A program made the translations under genes and the position numbers. Shown one piece after another: positions 9,400-20,871 of a DNA stretch of 64,000 bases. The stretch spans positions 34,543,992 through 34,607,991 of the forward strand of contig CM077600.1 in the NCBI GenBank assembly GCA_039654915.1, given 5' to 3'. The notes below the pieces were generated by a model. The model was not told the DNA's origin. It worked only from the letters and a program-made list of their open reading frames with translations, and made no database searches. Origin of the DNA: Aquilaria yunnanensis (Eukaryota > Streptophyta > Magnoliopsida > Malvales > Thymelaeaceae). Every line of letters starts with the position of its first letter. Position 1 is the stretch's first letter.

Positions 9400-10040
9400 T
9401 TTGATAACTTTCTTGAAGTGAGATGACTCAAGTGGCCTTGCTTGCTCGTGCTTGTTCTCAGTTCTTTTTGGTTTTGAATTTTCCCTTGTTGGCTTTTTGA
9501 TGGAAGGGATGAACTTTTTCTTTTTCGGAGTTTTTGTTACAGAGAACCGAGATCATAGCCTTCTTGAAATGAGATGATTCAAGTGGCCTTACTTGCTTGT
9601 GTTTGCTCTCAGCCTCTCTTTTTTTTTGGTTTTGAATTTTTCCTTGTTGGCTTTTTGATGGAAGGGATGAACTTTTTCTTTTTCGGAGTTTTTGTTACAG
9701 AGAACCGAGATCATAGCCTTCTTGAAATGAGATGATTCAAGTGGCCTTACTTGCTTGTGTTTGCTCTCAGCCTCTTTTTTTTTTTGTTTTGAATTTTTCC
9801 TTGTTGGATTTTTGATGGAAGGGATGAACTTTTTCCTTTTTTTTTTTTTTTAGTTTGTGTTATGGAGAACTGAGATCATAGCCTTCTTGAAGTGAGATGA
9901 CTCAAGTGGCTTTATTTGCTTCTCAGTCTCTCTTTTTTTTTTTTTTTTTTGATTTTCCCTTTAATGTCTTTTGATGGAAGGGATAAACTTCTTTCCTTTG
10001 TTGGAATTTGTGTTGCGGAAAACTGAGAATCTTTTTTTTT
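9400..10040. repeat. Four tandem ~155-bp repeats separated by poly-T tracts
   Basis: Four units start near 9413, 9566, 9720 and 9890. Each has GAGATGA(T/C)TCAAGTGGC, then a poly-T tract, then TTTTTGATGGAAGGGAT. The second and third units are nearly identical over more than 100 bp, which indicates recent duplication. The T tracts vary in length. Probably non-coding transposon DNA. Confidence 0.7.
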
Positions 10041-10279
10041 TTTTTTGTATTGAGCGTTTGTGAGAATTGGGAGGCCACTGAAGTCATTTAATATGAGAGC
10101 TACCTTGTTTGGAAGCTAACCCCAGACTTCTTGCAAGGATGTTGATAACCACTATGAATTCTTTTTTTTTTTTTTAGAGTTGGGGTGCAACATATGAAAT
10201 CCTTCTTACTAGATTTGACAGCACTTTCAAGATCGCCACTATTAAATCTCCCTTAACTTTTTATTTTCACCCACGAGTA

Positions 10280-10630
10280 GTATCGTTTTCAAAGTAAAGT
10301 GTGATAACAATAATGGATAGTATAATGGAAAGGAGTGAGAGATGGATGTAAAAACGGAATTTTTGGTAAGAAGTGGTAGAATGTGTAGGTGTAATAATTG
10401 AATTTTTGGTAAAAATTGGTAGAATGTGTAGAAGTAATAATGGGATTAAAAAGTGGTAGAATGCACACGCAACATCTTTTTGTTAGAGAATAAAAAGAAT
10501 TACCGGTTGTCAAAAAGTAAAGTGTGATGGCAATAATGGATAGTATAATGGCAAAGAGTGTAAAAATGGAAAGTAGTAGAATGCACGCATTACATCTTTT
10601 TGTTGTACCAGAAAAAGAATGGCAGGTGTC
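10280..10630. repeat. Short interspersed direct repeats
   Basis: GTGTGATAACAATAATGGATAG at about 10300 recurs at about 10525 with two changes, and AGTGGTAGAATG(TGT/CAC)-type words recur five times. No coding potential; the 114-residue minus ORF here reads repeat DNA. Confidence 0.5.
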
Positions 10631-10689
10631 CATTTAACAAAGACTACACCCTAGATTCTGGACTAAATCTAGGAGATTTTTACTATTAG

Positions 10690-11190
10690 ATTACTTTTGC
10701 AAGCTTTCAAAGATACAAGTTTATTCAAAGGATTCCCTGTCATTCAAAAGTGTGTGCGGACTATTAGGTCAGATCTGACTTGGAGCCCTTCCAAAATTAA
10801 TGTAATTCCAGCTCAAAATCTTCACTTTCAATTACCAATCACATCATGGCCTAGCAACTTAGACTCGACCAACTGTTGGACCTTGAGTTTCAATATGACA
10901 GAATTTTCAGTTGAATGTCCAATTGAACCTTTTTGATAATCATATTTGGCATTTGGGTCATTCCAACTTGGAAGATGAGGCTACTTGGTCTTTGCTACCG
11001 TTGATATAGGTGATAGCAGAATGCTTTCTTCAGCCAAAACTGTGATTAACTTTCTGTCAATAATGAATTTCATTTTTTGGTGTAATGAGGAAGGAATTGC
11101 TCCGGCCATATTTTCTATCTTGGACTCTATATCTATGAGACGTCTTTCGGTTTGTTCTGCCATTAGTCTTGTTTGGAGCCGAGTTGGATA
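10690..11190 (-). pseudogene. Probable gag-region relic of a Tat/Ogre-like retrotransposon
   Basis: About 930 bp downstream (minus direction) of the primer-binding site, a Met-initiated frame at 11163 encodes a short charged segment beginning MAEQTERRLIDIESKIENM, the kind of coiled-coil start seen near gag in plant Tat elements. The frame then closes at 10981. A further fragment resembling a KLKVQQLVE segment lies near 10860 on the same strand, after stops. No pol domains are visible to the left, so the internal region is badly decayed or lost. Assignment rests mainly on position relative to the primer-binding site. Confidence 0.35.
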
Positions 11191-11754
11191 TCGGTGTTGA
11201 GGTCCAATTTTACCTTTTTAAAGTGAGATTCATTTTATTAGATTTTACATGTATATGATTGATGCAATGGATGCATGCAATACATAATGAGATTATGTTT
11301 TTTATCAAAATTTATATGCACGTGATTGATGTAATGGAATACATGCAATGAGATTATTTTTATCAGACTTTATATGCACGTGATTAATGTAATGCATGCA
11401 TGCGATGAGTGAGTTTGCTTATCCATTATCGTGGAACTTCAAAACTTTTAGTTGTCATTATAAAGACCAAAAAGTTAGCATAATTTGATGCGTGGTTTTG
11501 ATTCATGAAGAATAATTGCACAAGAAAGATAAGGTTATTAATAAGTTAAATAGCAATTAACAACTCATGAAGTATTATGGATAAACAAGTTAAAACCATA
11601 CGAAGAAAAGTGTAGAGTAACAACACAGCATAACAAGGATATGCTTATGGCGTTGGTAAAATGGTAGAAATTCTATGGTCAGTTCTATGGTTAAGTGGGG
11701 AGTTCTATATGCATAAGGTGGTTTATCAAAAAGGCAAGGGATAGTTCCCGAATC

Positions 11755-11777
11755 CCGTCACTCAATTATAGTGACGG
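11755..11777. other. Perfect 8-bp inverted repeat in the retrotransposon leader
   Basis: CCGTCACT-CAATTAT-AGTGACGG forms a perfect hairpin with a 7-base loop. It lies about 340 bp downstream of the primer-binding site in element orientation, in the presumed 5' leader, where dimerisation or packaging structures occur in retroelements. Function is inferred only from place. Confidence 0.45.
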
Positions 11778-12117
11778 CCCGATTCCTTACCCTCTAGGGT
11801 TAATGTAAGGAATGGATTAATTCGAGTCGTAGCTTTTCATGGGCCCATGCAGAGACTAACCGTCTCAGAAGGCAATACACTACTTTGCTACTTTGAAACC
11901 GGTGAAGGCTTGGAGACCATGGCCTCACAAGGACAGCAACACCAATTCCGCTTAGAAAGAATCGTGTTTGATTTGAGGAAGCTCGGGTATAGAGCTTCAT
12001 ATTGTGAATGCATTATGCATATTTAGAATAAGTAAATATAACATATAAAAATCCACATAAAAAGAAGCAAAAACAAAACAAAACAAATCAAGTTTTAGGC
12101 TTGACTCACTAACCAGG

Positions 12118-12135
12118 TCCCCAGCGGAGTCGCCA
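12118..12135 (-). other. Primer-binding site (tRNA-Arg type) of a Tat/Ogre-like retrotransposon
   Basis: On the minus strand this reads TGGCGACTCCGCTGGGGA, complementary to the 3' end (with CCA) of a plant tRNA-Arg whose acceptor stem ends GGAGTCG. It lies three bases inside an LTR border TG/CA at 12139. Plant Tat/Ogre elements are known to use a tRNA-Arg primer. This fixes the element's orientation as minus and the LTR at 12139-16953 as its 5' LTR. Confidence 0.75.
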
Positions 12136-12410
12136 AGCTGTGGCAACGTGCGGGTTTTCGGGAGTCGCCACCAATCTGTTTCACCTAGGTCGATTGGACA
12201 CCTTAAAATTGGTCTGCGAGAGTTCGGGGGTTCGGGAGTACGGTTACGTTAAAACAACTTTGTTAAAACGCCCAAAAATTGGTACCTTAGTTGATTTCAA
12301 TTTTGTCTTGCTTTGCTTTAAAAATATTCAGTTAATGTTCTAAACAGAAATTTTAACTGAATTAGTCGGATGTGGATTTTTGGTAATTAATTTGTATAAA
12401 ATTTTATACT

Positions 12411-13406
12411 TCCGAACCATGGACTCTGCCGAGTCATTTGGACACGGAAGATTTGATTCCGAACCATGGACTCTGCCGAGTCATTTGGACACGGAATTTG
12501 GTGAAATTTTAAATAATTTAATCCATATCGTTAATATGGATTTTTACCTTTTTATTTAATTTATTTAAAAAGTTGATATTTTCCAAACCGTAGATCCTGC
12601 CGGATCATGCGGATATGGAAATTATTTATAGTTAATTATTATTTTATTATTTTATGGAATCAATTATTAGTTTAACTTATAAGTCTTTTATATTAAATTT
12701 GTTAATGATTTTAAAAAAAATCTTTCTTTTTTATATCTTATTATTCTTTTCTTTCTTTTCTTTATCTTTTTGATTTTTATCTTTCTCTTATCTCTCTTTT
12801 CTTTTTCTTATCTGATTTTTCTTGTTTAATGAAGGATATTTATTATTTAAAGAATTACTCAATTTATAAAAGAATTAAAAAAATAATTAATTTTTTTATT
12901 TAATAAGAAGTTAATTTAAAGGAATCAAAGAGTTTAAAAATAAAAATCTTTGATCATGGTACGGGGCGTTGTTATTCAGCCAGACCCTCTTCACCAGGTG
13001 AAGCAGCTCAAAAGCGGGCACGAGACAGTTTCCAGCCAATATACCATGAACAAAAAAATTCTTTTTTTGACTTAACAACATGGTTCAGATTTATTTTACA
13101 TATATATTTTTTATGGCTAATTTCTTTAAATGAAATGAGTTTAACCATAAAATAAAGAAAAATTAAATAACGATAAATAAAGTGGAGGTTTTCTTCTCTT
13201 TTTATTTTTTTTATTTTTATTTTTTTGTTTTGAACATCCATTAAAAAAAGAGATGCATAAATTAAATAACACGTGCAAATAGATAAAGGGAAAACTCATA
13301 AAGTAAACAAAAGAATATCAAAAGATGATATATAAATAAATAAAGTGGGGCTTTTCGGCCATCCACTTTTTTTTAAAATAATAAATAGGAGGCATAACCT
13401 TCCATT

Positions 13407-13447
<41 letters not shown>

Positions 13448-15563
13448 CAAAGTTAGTTATTAATAAAGTTAGTAAAGTTAGTTGTTAGTATAACAAATAT
13501 TAAATGGTTAGTGATAACAATAATAATAAAAGTTAGCGGTCAGTACAGTTAATTGTTAGTATAACAAAAATTAAATGGTTAGTGATAACAATAATAATGA
13601 AAGTTAGTGGTTAGCACAATTAATTGTTAGTATAGCAAAAATTAAATGGTTAGTGATAACAATAATAATGAAAGTTAGTGGTTAGCACAATTAATTGTTA
13701 GTATAGCAAAAATTAAATGGTTAGTGATGTTAGTTGAGTTAGTAATTAGTTTATGCAAAAAATTAAATAGTTAGTAATCTGAATAGAATAATAATAATAA
13801 TAACAATAATAATAATAATAATAGTAAATAATAATAATAATAATAAACATATAAAGATTATTGTTAGTTCTGTAGAAATAAAAAAAGGTTAGTGACTTGT
13901 ATAAATAAAATAAAAAAAAAATAAGAGAAGAATTGTACCGAGATTCTGAATCGACTTTTAATCGAGTTGAGGATTCGCGAACGGATTTCATTATTAAATT
14001 TTTATTTTATTTTATTATTATTTTTTTTAAAATAATTTCAATTAATATCCAAGCCATAGATTCTAACCGAATCATCTGGTCATGGAATTTAATTTAAATT
14101 TAATTTATTATTAGCTATTTAATTAATTATTAAATGGCACAGGTAGACTGAATATTTCCTAGGTGTGATTTTTATTATGTCAAACTAATTTTAGATTAAT
14201 TAAAAAAGTTTTATCTAATCTAATCATATAATTATGCTTAACATTAATTCCTCAGTTAATTTACACATTTAATTATTTGAGCAAACGAAAAGACAATAAA
14301 AGAAAATCAATGCGCGAATTGTAAATCAAAACAAAACTCAAAATTCAGATGAATAAATCAAATAAATACAAGGACAAATTATTTATTAAAATTACCTATT
14401 TAACTTAATCATATAATTAAGCTTAATGACAATTTCTAAGTTAGTTTATGCGTTTAATCATTCGAACAAACAACACACAAAATAAAGAACATAAGTAAAT
14501 CAGAGATCAAGTTGTACATCAAAACAAACTTAAAGTTTCAAATGAGCAAATCAGATAAATCCGAAGACAAATTATTTATTTAAATTATTTATATAAGCTA
14601 ATCATATAGTTAAACTTAATGTTAATTGCTAAGTGAATTTTACACCTTTAATTAACTGAATAAACAAAAACATAAAAAAGGAAAATAAACAACAGTGACT
14701 AAATTGTAAGTCAAAACAAACTTAAAGTCTCAGATAAATCAAATAAATCTAGGGATTTAACTAGGATTAAGCCAAAATTATAGACTTTCGGGTCAGGTTC
14801 GGATCAACAACAGATCGATTTGCGAGCTGGGTTTCATTATTTAATTTTAATTTTTGTTTACTTTAAACAATTTTAAATAAAATCCAAACCATAGATTCTA
14901 ACTGAATCATCTGGATATGGATTTTGTAATTTATTAATATCCTAAATTCATCCTTGAATTTTCATTAAAACCCGCTCAAAATTGAGTCTCGTAGATATGA
15001 TCTTTTAAATGGGTTAATGTAAACATGAGTTTTAAACTTATATTAACTATATTAAAAAAATAAAAATCTCACCTAACCTAAACATGCAGTTTTATGTAAT
15101 TGTTAATCACTAACTAATTCATGATTCCCGAAATAATAAACTAACAACCAGAAAAAGAAACACAAAAAATAAAAATAATACTGTCAGTGGCTGATTTGTC
15201 CAACAGAAACAAAAAGGGGTCATAACGAGCAAAATTAAAAAGGCTGAGGGCTAAACATGAATTTTACCCAAAAAATTTGATTGAGTCAAGAAACAAACGC
15301 GGGTCGCGACTGGCGGGCCTTCTTCTCCGGCGTATAATCATTCTCGACAGTGAAGAATTTCCTGACGTACTCGACGCTCTTGTTCTCGATCCTCTTGGCG
15401 ATCGTTTGGTTGAGCAGCTCGAGAAGGTCCTTGATTTTGAGGTAGTTGGCGGTGCATGATTGGATTTTTTTTTTTTTTGCTATTTAATTTTATTTTTTTA
15501 TTTTAAATAATTTCAATTAATATCCAAGCCATGGATTCTAACCGAATCATCTGGACATGGATA
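12411..15563. repeat. Six dispersed copies of a ~38-bp hairpin repeat with covarying stems
   Basis: Copies lie at about 12412-12449, 12459-12496, 12583-12619, 14049-14085, 14883-14920 and 15523-15561. All share a CCATGGATTC...GAATCATCTGGACATGG plan. The inner stem is GACTC/GAGTC in copies 1-2, GATCC/GGATC in copy 3 and GATTC/GAATC in copies 4-6. The outer stem is CTTCCG/CGGAAG, ATTCCG/CGGAAT, TTTCCA/TGGAAA, TCCA/TGGA, AAAATCCA/TGGATTTT and TATCCA/TGGATA in order. Pairing is kept while bases differ, the hallmark of a conserved structure. Confidence 0.8.
15286..15458 (-). pseudogene. Captured SKP1-like gene fragment inside the LTR
   Basis: A GC-richer island of about 160 bp in an AT-rich LTR reads on the minus strand as some 55 residues without a stop, starting TANYLKIKDLLELLNQTIAK and later YVRKFFTVENDYTPEKK. 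This follows the C-terminal half of SKP1/ASK proteins, the adaptor that links cullin 1 to F-box proteins in SCF ubiquitin ligases: the ANYLNIK helix, the LLDLTCQTVA helix and the F-x-I-x-NDFTPEE segment. The normal WAFE C-terminus is missing and the frame ends at 15286, so it is a transduced fragment, not a gene. The plus-strand ORF at 15277-15459 is its antisense shadow. Confidence 0.75.
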
Positions 15564-15939
15564 GATGATCCATTTTAGGACGGATTTCTAATAAATTTAA
15601 ATATTAATTAACCAATAATTTGATACAGATTAATATATTACAAAAATAAAAATTAAACTATTCTAAAATCCAATAAATATACATGAATATACATATCGAA
15701 TCAAAATCCTATATTGTTCTCCTATGTCAATTTAGAGACCAAATTTTAATGTAAGGCCAAACCAATAATAATATAGAAAACAAAGAAAAGTACAAATAAA
15801 TAGAAAGTTTGTTGTCGGGGGTTAATCTGTAACATAAAATATGTTAGTAATTTAAATGGATAAAATAAAGGAATCTAGGGACTAACAAGAAGTTTACCCA
15901 AAAGACAAAGAAATAGAATTTGACTCAGTCAATACGTTA

Positions 15940-16690
15940 ACGCGTCTTCGTCTTGGGAAGAGCTGCAGCAAAGGGTACAGCGCAAAATGGGAGCTTGGAG
16001 CGAGAGCAGAGGAGGCAAGGGAGGAGAGCGACGGTGGGGCTGGCGGGAGCACGGCGGCAGGGTCAAGGCGCGGCGGAGGCGAGGCGGTGGCGCGACGCGG
16101 AGGGGAGGAAGGATGGCTGGAGCGGCGTCGGCTGGCGGTGGCTGGAACGGTTGACAGGAGCGACGCAAGTGGAGGGAGGAGCTACGGTAACGACGCGGAA
16201 GGTGGCGACGGAGGCGATGCGACGGTGGAGGAGAGAAGACGAAGGCTGGGACGTCGGGGCTGGAAACCGGAGGTGATGGCGATGCGAAGCTAGGATGGTG
16301 TCGGACGGCGACGCGGAAGAAGGCTAGAGGGAGGCTGGCGCGGAGAGAAAAGGGAGAAGAGAGAGAGAATTTTTTTTTTTCTGTGTGTGTGCGTTCTGTC
16401 TGAGAGAGAGAGAATAGAAACAGAGAGGGAGAAGAAACAGAGAGGGAGAGAGAGCGAAAGATCGAAACAGAGAGGGAGAGAGAGAGAAAGATAACTCAGA
16501 GAGGGAGAGAGAGAAAAGATCAAAACCGAGAGGGAGAGAGAGAAAGATAGAAAACAGAGAGGGAGAAGGAGAGAAGAGAACTCAGCTATAGGCCGAGAGA
16601 GAGAGAGGGAGAGCGTGAAGGAGAGAGAGGATGAGAGAGGGACAGCGTGAAGGAGAGAAGATAGTCAGTGGGAGAGGAGAGTAGATAAGA
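15940..16690. repeat. CpG-rich segment followed by GA-rich tract in the LTR
   Basis: 15940-16320 is GC-rich with many CG dinucleotides in a GGCGACGGAG style. 16330-16690 is a degenerate (GAGAGAGGGA)n tract. In element orientation these lie in the first 1 kb of the LTR. Overlapping ORFs of 68-107 residues are compositional. Possibly promoter-associated; the CpG segment could be another captured fragment, but I recognise no protein. Confidence 0.5.
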
Positions 16691-16953
16691 TTAGAGATAA
16701 GGGGGGGAGCCTCTGTCGGCCACCCTCCCCCCTTTTTTTATTATTATTAATTATTATTATTATTATTATTATTTTAATTAATTAATTAATTTAATTAATT
16801 AACTAATATATATGTATAAAAAAATGTCCCTATATTATTTATTTTTTTTCTTTTAAGTTAATTAATTAATGATATTTTTTTTAACTTTAAATTTTGATTA
16901 ATTAATTAAATTTTTTTGAAGAAATTTTAGTCGGACGAAATTGGGTGTCAACA

Positions 16954-19890
16954 CAACCATAAACTTGGTCTTCGTATCCCTCACTAATTAATCTCCAAAC
17001 AACGCCCTTGATAATTGATTCATAGTAACAGATGCCTGGTGAGGATGATCATTAGACAATTTTCACTAGAGAAGCAGCCATAAACTCGAGCCAAAATTCT
17101 GAACAAAATTCTTAGATTATCTCATATGTTGAATTGGAAGGTGTAAAAGAAGTCTTCTGCCTTCTTTTTTGTTAATTCCCTATCTATTGGAACTTATCAT
17201 AATTGCTTGAAACGAAAGACAACAAATGGCCATAGGAAATAAAGAATAAGGTAATCGAGGTGGTGCTAGTTTTTTTGTAGGGGTGATTGAAGGATGACTA
17301 AAACAGATATAGCCTGAAAAGGAAAAAGTTACTAAATGTCAATTAATGAGCAACTAAAGCTTAGCAACTGAAGTAATCAGTTGTCAATCAATCTTTAGAA
17401 TAAAATGAGCCATATTGCCTAACTATTGAAAGACGATTGAACATCAACAATGACTAAATTCTAGTCACCTCTTCAGCTAGAATTTTAACATTTCTTACAT
17501 AGTGGTTGTTAATTATGAATTTCCTAAGATAATTTAGAGAATTATATTTTTTTCATCTTTTAAAAGTTTGTCTATAGAATGTTACAATTTTATAACTTTT
17601 TTTTTTATAATTATAATTTGTCCTCTGAAATTTATGTGAAATTACACTTTACCCTCTTATTTAAAAAATATACACATTGCATATTGAAATTACCATACTT
17701 ATTGAAATTATTAGAAAATGGCTACCATAATATTTAAATTAAGACTTTAAAAGTTGTAATCGAACTATTAAAAAGACATGGTGCAAAATGTATATTTCTT
17801 AAATAGAATAAGACAAAGTGTAATTTCACTTAAACCTCAAGAAGAAAATTGTAATTAACACTAACTTTTTATGACTTTACAACCGTAAAAAACCAAAATG
17901 ATTAAGTAAAATACCAACTTTAACAACCTTGCTGACATCGATTGCTTTTGGTCAAGCATTTTATAATACAACATTATTTTTAGGTCAAATATAAACTAAA
18001 GCACCCCATATCCGGCTGTCTAAATATAGGATACAATTGATAATCCAAAACTGTGGAATTCAAATGTGAGTTGGCTTATGTAGTAACTATCGCTTATGTA
18101 TTTGTGTCTTTGCCTGTGTGTCTGTGAGTTGGTGAATATAAATTTAGACTGTAAAACTTGTTACAGTTTTAGCATTACTTTTTCTTTTTTTAAGAGAGAA
18201 AACAACACAACTTTTTTTAAATTGTTTTCTTTCTTGTCCATTTAGAAATTTGGGCCTAGCCCCCATTTATAAGCCCACGGTTCAAGCTTTGTCTGCTCAT
18301 CTGCATGGTTACTGTTGCCATCAAAACATAGAAATAAGTGTGATTTTTATGAAACTTTAGAGGAATGAATGTAATTCATCCTATTTCTTAGCTAATTAAT
18401 TTTCCCTTGAATTGAGGGTATACTAGGAAACTTGAGGGAGTTCAAGGCTACACAAGTTGGTTCTTCTTTTCACTGAAAACTTGTTGCCAAATTTAACTAT
18501 CTGAACAGATCTACAGTATAGAGAAAATAAAATAATAGAAAAAAGTCTAATGTTTCATAAATTTGAGGATAATACATTATATGTAAAAGATTTCCAATCA
18601 AGATGTTGAGCTTCTAAGAGCTATATATGTAATTATCTCTCAAGAAAGGTCCCTGAGGTAGATAAAATGTTTCTCCATCTTTCCCATTGAATTTTAGTCT
18701 AATGGACAAGAGAATCATCATATCATGTGACCGGTTATGGTCTAAGTCATAGTTTATGCAAAAGATTTTCTTTGTTTGCAAGTACCAGATAAGTATTAGA
18801 TAGGATGTTAAACGATATAGGATATATTAGGTAATAGCCATTTTTATGCTCTTCTCTTAAAATGATTTTGAGTATTAAAGAAAAACAAAAACAAGTTTTT
18901 TCATCTTAACCTACATAGGAGTATTTATTAACAAGAAGTCGGAATACGTTATGATGGCCCTTTCTTTGAAATGGTTGAAAACTTAGCTACAGAAACGACC
19001 ATAAAGGCCATACGAATATAGGAACCTGCGTTGATCAGGTAGCTGAAAATGCAAGGTGGAGAAAGGCCTTACCTTTGGGACAGTACGGTTCCGCTACATA
19101 TGCTCACCTAACCAGTAACGTTTTTTCCCCTCAAGTAAAAGATAGTACTTCTTAATTCTTATTAGCAACATATAGCACGTTTATATGTTGGGTAATTTAT
19201 AAAAACAATTTAAAGATTTGATTCGAAATATAATTTATTCTATATATTTTCTTTCGGAAAGTCTAGACTTTAGATCCATTTTCGAGTTGAACTCTGATTT
19301 ATATAATAATAATAATAATAATAATACAAAAGGAGAACTTTTGTAAAAGGCTTTTACATCCATTTACCATCTCATAAAATAATTTCAAATGCCTACCAAA
19401 TTAAAACTTGTCGACTTACTTTTTATTACAAAAAGATCATGGAAAAACTAATTTTATTCGAAACTTGAACATGTTTGGTGTCGAGACAATAGTTTGCCTT
19501 CCATTATCAAATGCCAAATATTGCACCTATACATACTATGAGTTAAAAAATCCCTATTTAATTTTAAGTTCTAAGCCAACCCTAACATGCAACCTCGTAT
19601 GTTTTTGTAGTTTGTATAATGAATCACATACTCATTCCGTTCTAAATGTTTTGCAATATTTACTATTTTGGATCGTTTAAATTTTCATATTTAATAAATT
19701 ATTGTATATTATCTTTCAAACTATTATTCTAGTATTTATTTTTTTTAATTTACATGCAAAAGTTAAATAATAAAAGCAAAAACAGTACATATATAGATTT
19801 TTAAATTTTTGTACTAAACTCAAATATTTCAAAATTTTGGTAAACAAATAGAGTATATGGTATGAGTGGGCATAAAAACACTATTTTCAA
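16954..19890. other. AT-rich intergenic DNA, no recognised gene
   Basis: No conserved coding sequence, RNA gene or TIR element recognised on either strand. It includes an (AAT)n run at 19304-19324. Confidence 0.5.
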
Positions 19891-20861
19891 TGGTAAATTA
19901 CGTCAATAGCTCATAAACTTTAATTATTGTACCATTTTTCATTTTAGATCCTAACCTTGATTTTGTACATGAAAAATCACCAATCCCGTTCAAATGTTCC
20001 ATTTTGGATTTTTTGCGGATGAAAAATGTCATGTGACACGCTAGTGTAGATGATTTGTCACGCTGAAATAATAGATGGATTCTTTAGCCATTACCGCCCC
20101 ATCGTTCCCCTGCCCCACCGCTACCCAATCGCCTCGTCATTCCCTTTGCCCCATTGTTGTGTCGTTGCCCTGTCATTCCTGTTGTTTCCACCATTCTCCT
20201 CCCTTCACAAACTACCTCCATGGCCGAGACTCGCTTCAAACAGATAGTGACCTCCCACCACGAACTCCAATCTTGCCCCGATTGGAACAACTAACGTCCC
20301 CTTACCTTTTTTTAGTAGGCCAAATTTAGGGACTTAGGGATTAGGTGGTGAGGCAATTGTGGTGAACTGATTTTTCCTTCAATTTGCATGATTGACAAAG
20401 GGACGGGAATGGTAGTGGTGTGGGCTTCTCATGTACAAGGATGTCGGGGGCTTAAGTTTGTGAGGTTGGCTGTTAAAGCGAGGTTGGCAGGATAGGACCA
20501 TCGGTAGCTAATGGCTAGAAGCATCAGCCAACAGTGACAAAGCCTTAAGGGTGGCGGCAACACATGAGGGAAGTTTAGGGTTTCTTGGGATAAGGGTGGT
20601 GAGATAGGGGGACTAAGGGTGCAGTTTTACCCTTGTTAAGAAAACTTAAGGTTTTGCTAATTGATTTATTGTGCCAGTGTGGCAAATCGTCACACTAGTG
20701 TGTCACGTGATATTTTTCATCTACATTAACGTTTTCCATATACAAAAAGGTCAAAAATGAAATATCTAAATGAGATTAGGGATTTTTCATGTACAAAATT
20801 GAGGTTATAGTCTAAAATGGTACAATAATTAAATGTTATGGGTCACATACACAATTTATCT
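19891..20861. mobile_element. Non-autonomous Mutator-like element, long-TIR family, member 1
   Basis: The left arm TGGTAAATTACGTCAATAGC and the inverted right arm share a long terminal inverted repeat including TTTAATTATTGTACCATTTT. Ten-base flanks CTATTTTCAA (19881-19890) and CTACTTTCAA (20862-20871) match at nine of ten positions, fitting a 9-10-bp Mutator target duplication. The interior (20090-20640) is GC-richer than its surroundings and could be captured gene DNA, but no protein is recognised. Length 971 bp. Confidence 0.7.
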
Positions 20862-20871
20862 CTACTTTCAA

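Larger units (their letters stand above)
12139..16953 (-). mobile_element. 4.8-kb 5' LTR of a Tat/Ogre-like Ty3/gypsy retrotransposon
   Basis: In minus orientation the LTR starts TGTTGACACCCAATTTCGTC at 16953 and ends ...CGTTGCCACA at 12139, next to the primer-binding site. At 4815 bp it is very long, as in Tat/Ogre LTRs. It contains AAT/TTA microsatellites (13411-13447, 13790-13850, 16738-16800), GTTAGTGATAACAATAATAATGAAAG-type 90-bp tandem units at 13460-13720, six covarying hairpin repeats, a captured SKP1 fragment, a CpG-rich segment at 15940-16320 and a GA-rich tract at 16330-16690. ORFs in it are translations of microsatellites or of GC-rich DNA. No matching 3' LTR is in the window. Confidence 0.75.

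Noticed and set aside
13746..13991. Tyr/Ile-rich 81-residue minus ORF
   Set aside because: It is the translation of an AAT microsatellite.
15277..15459. 60-residue plus-strand ORF
   Set aside because: Antisense shadow of the captured SKP1 fragment.
15929..16523. Pro/Ser/Arg-rich ORFs on both strands
   Set aside because: Compositional translation of CpG-rich and GA-rich LTR DNA; no recognised domain.
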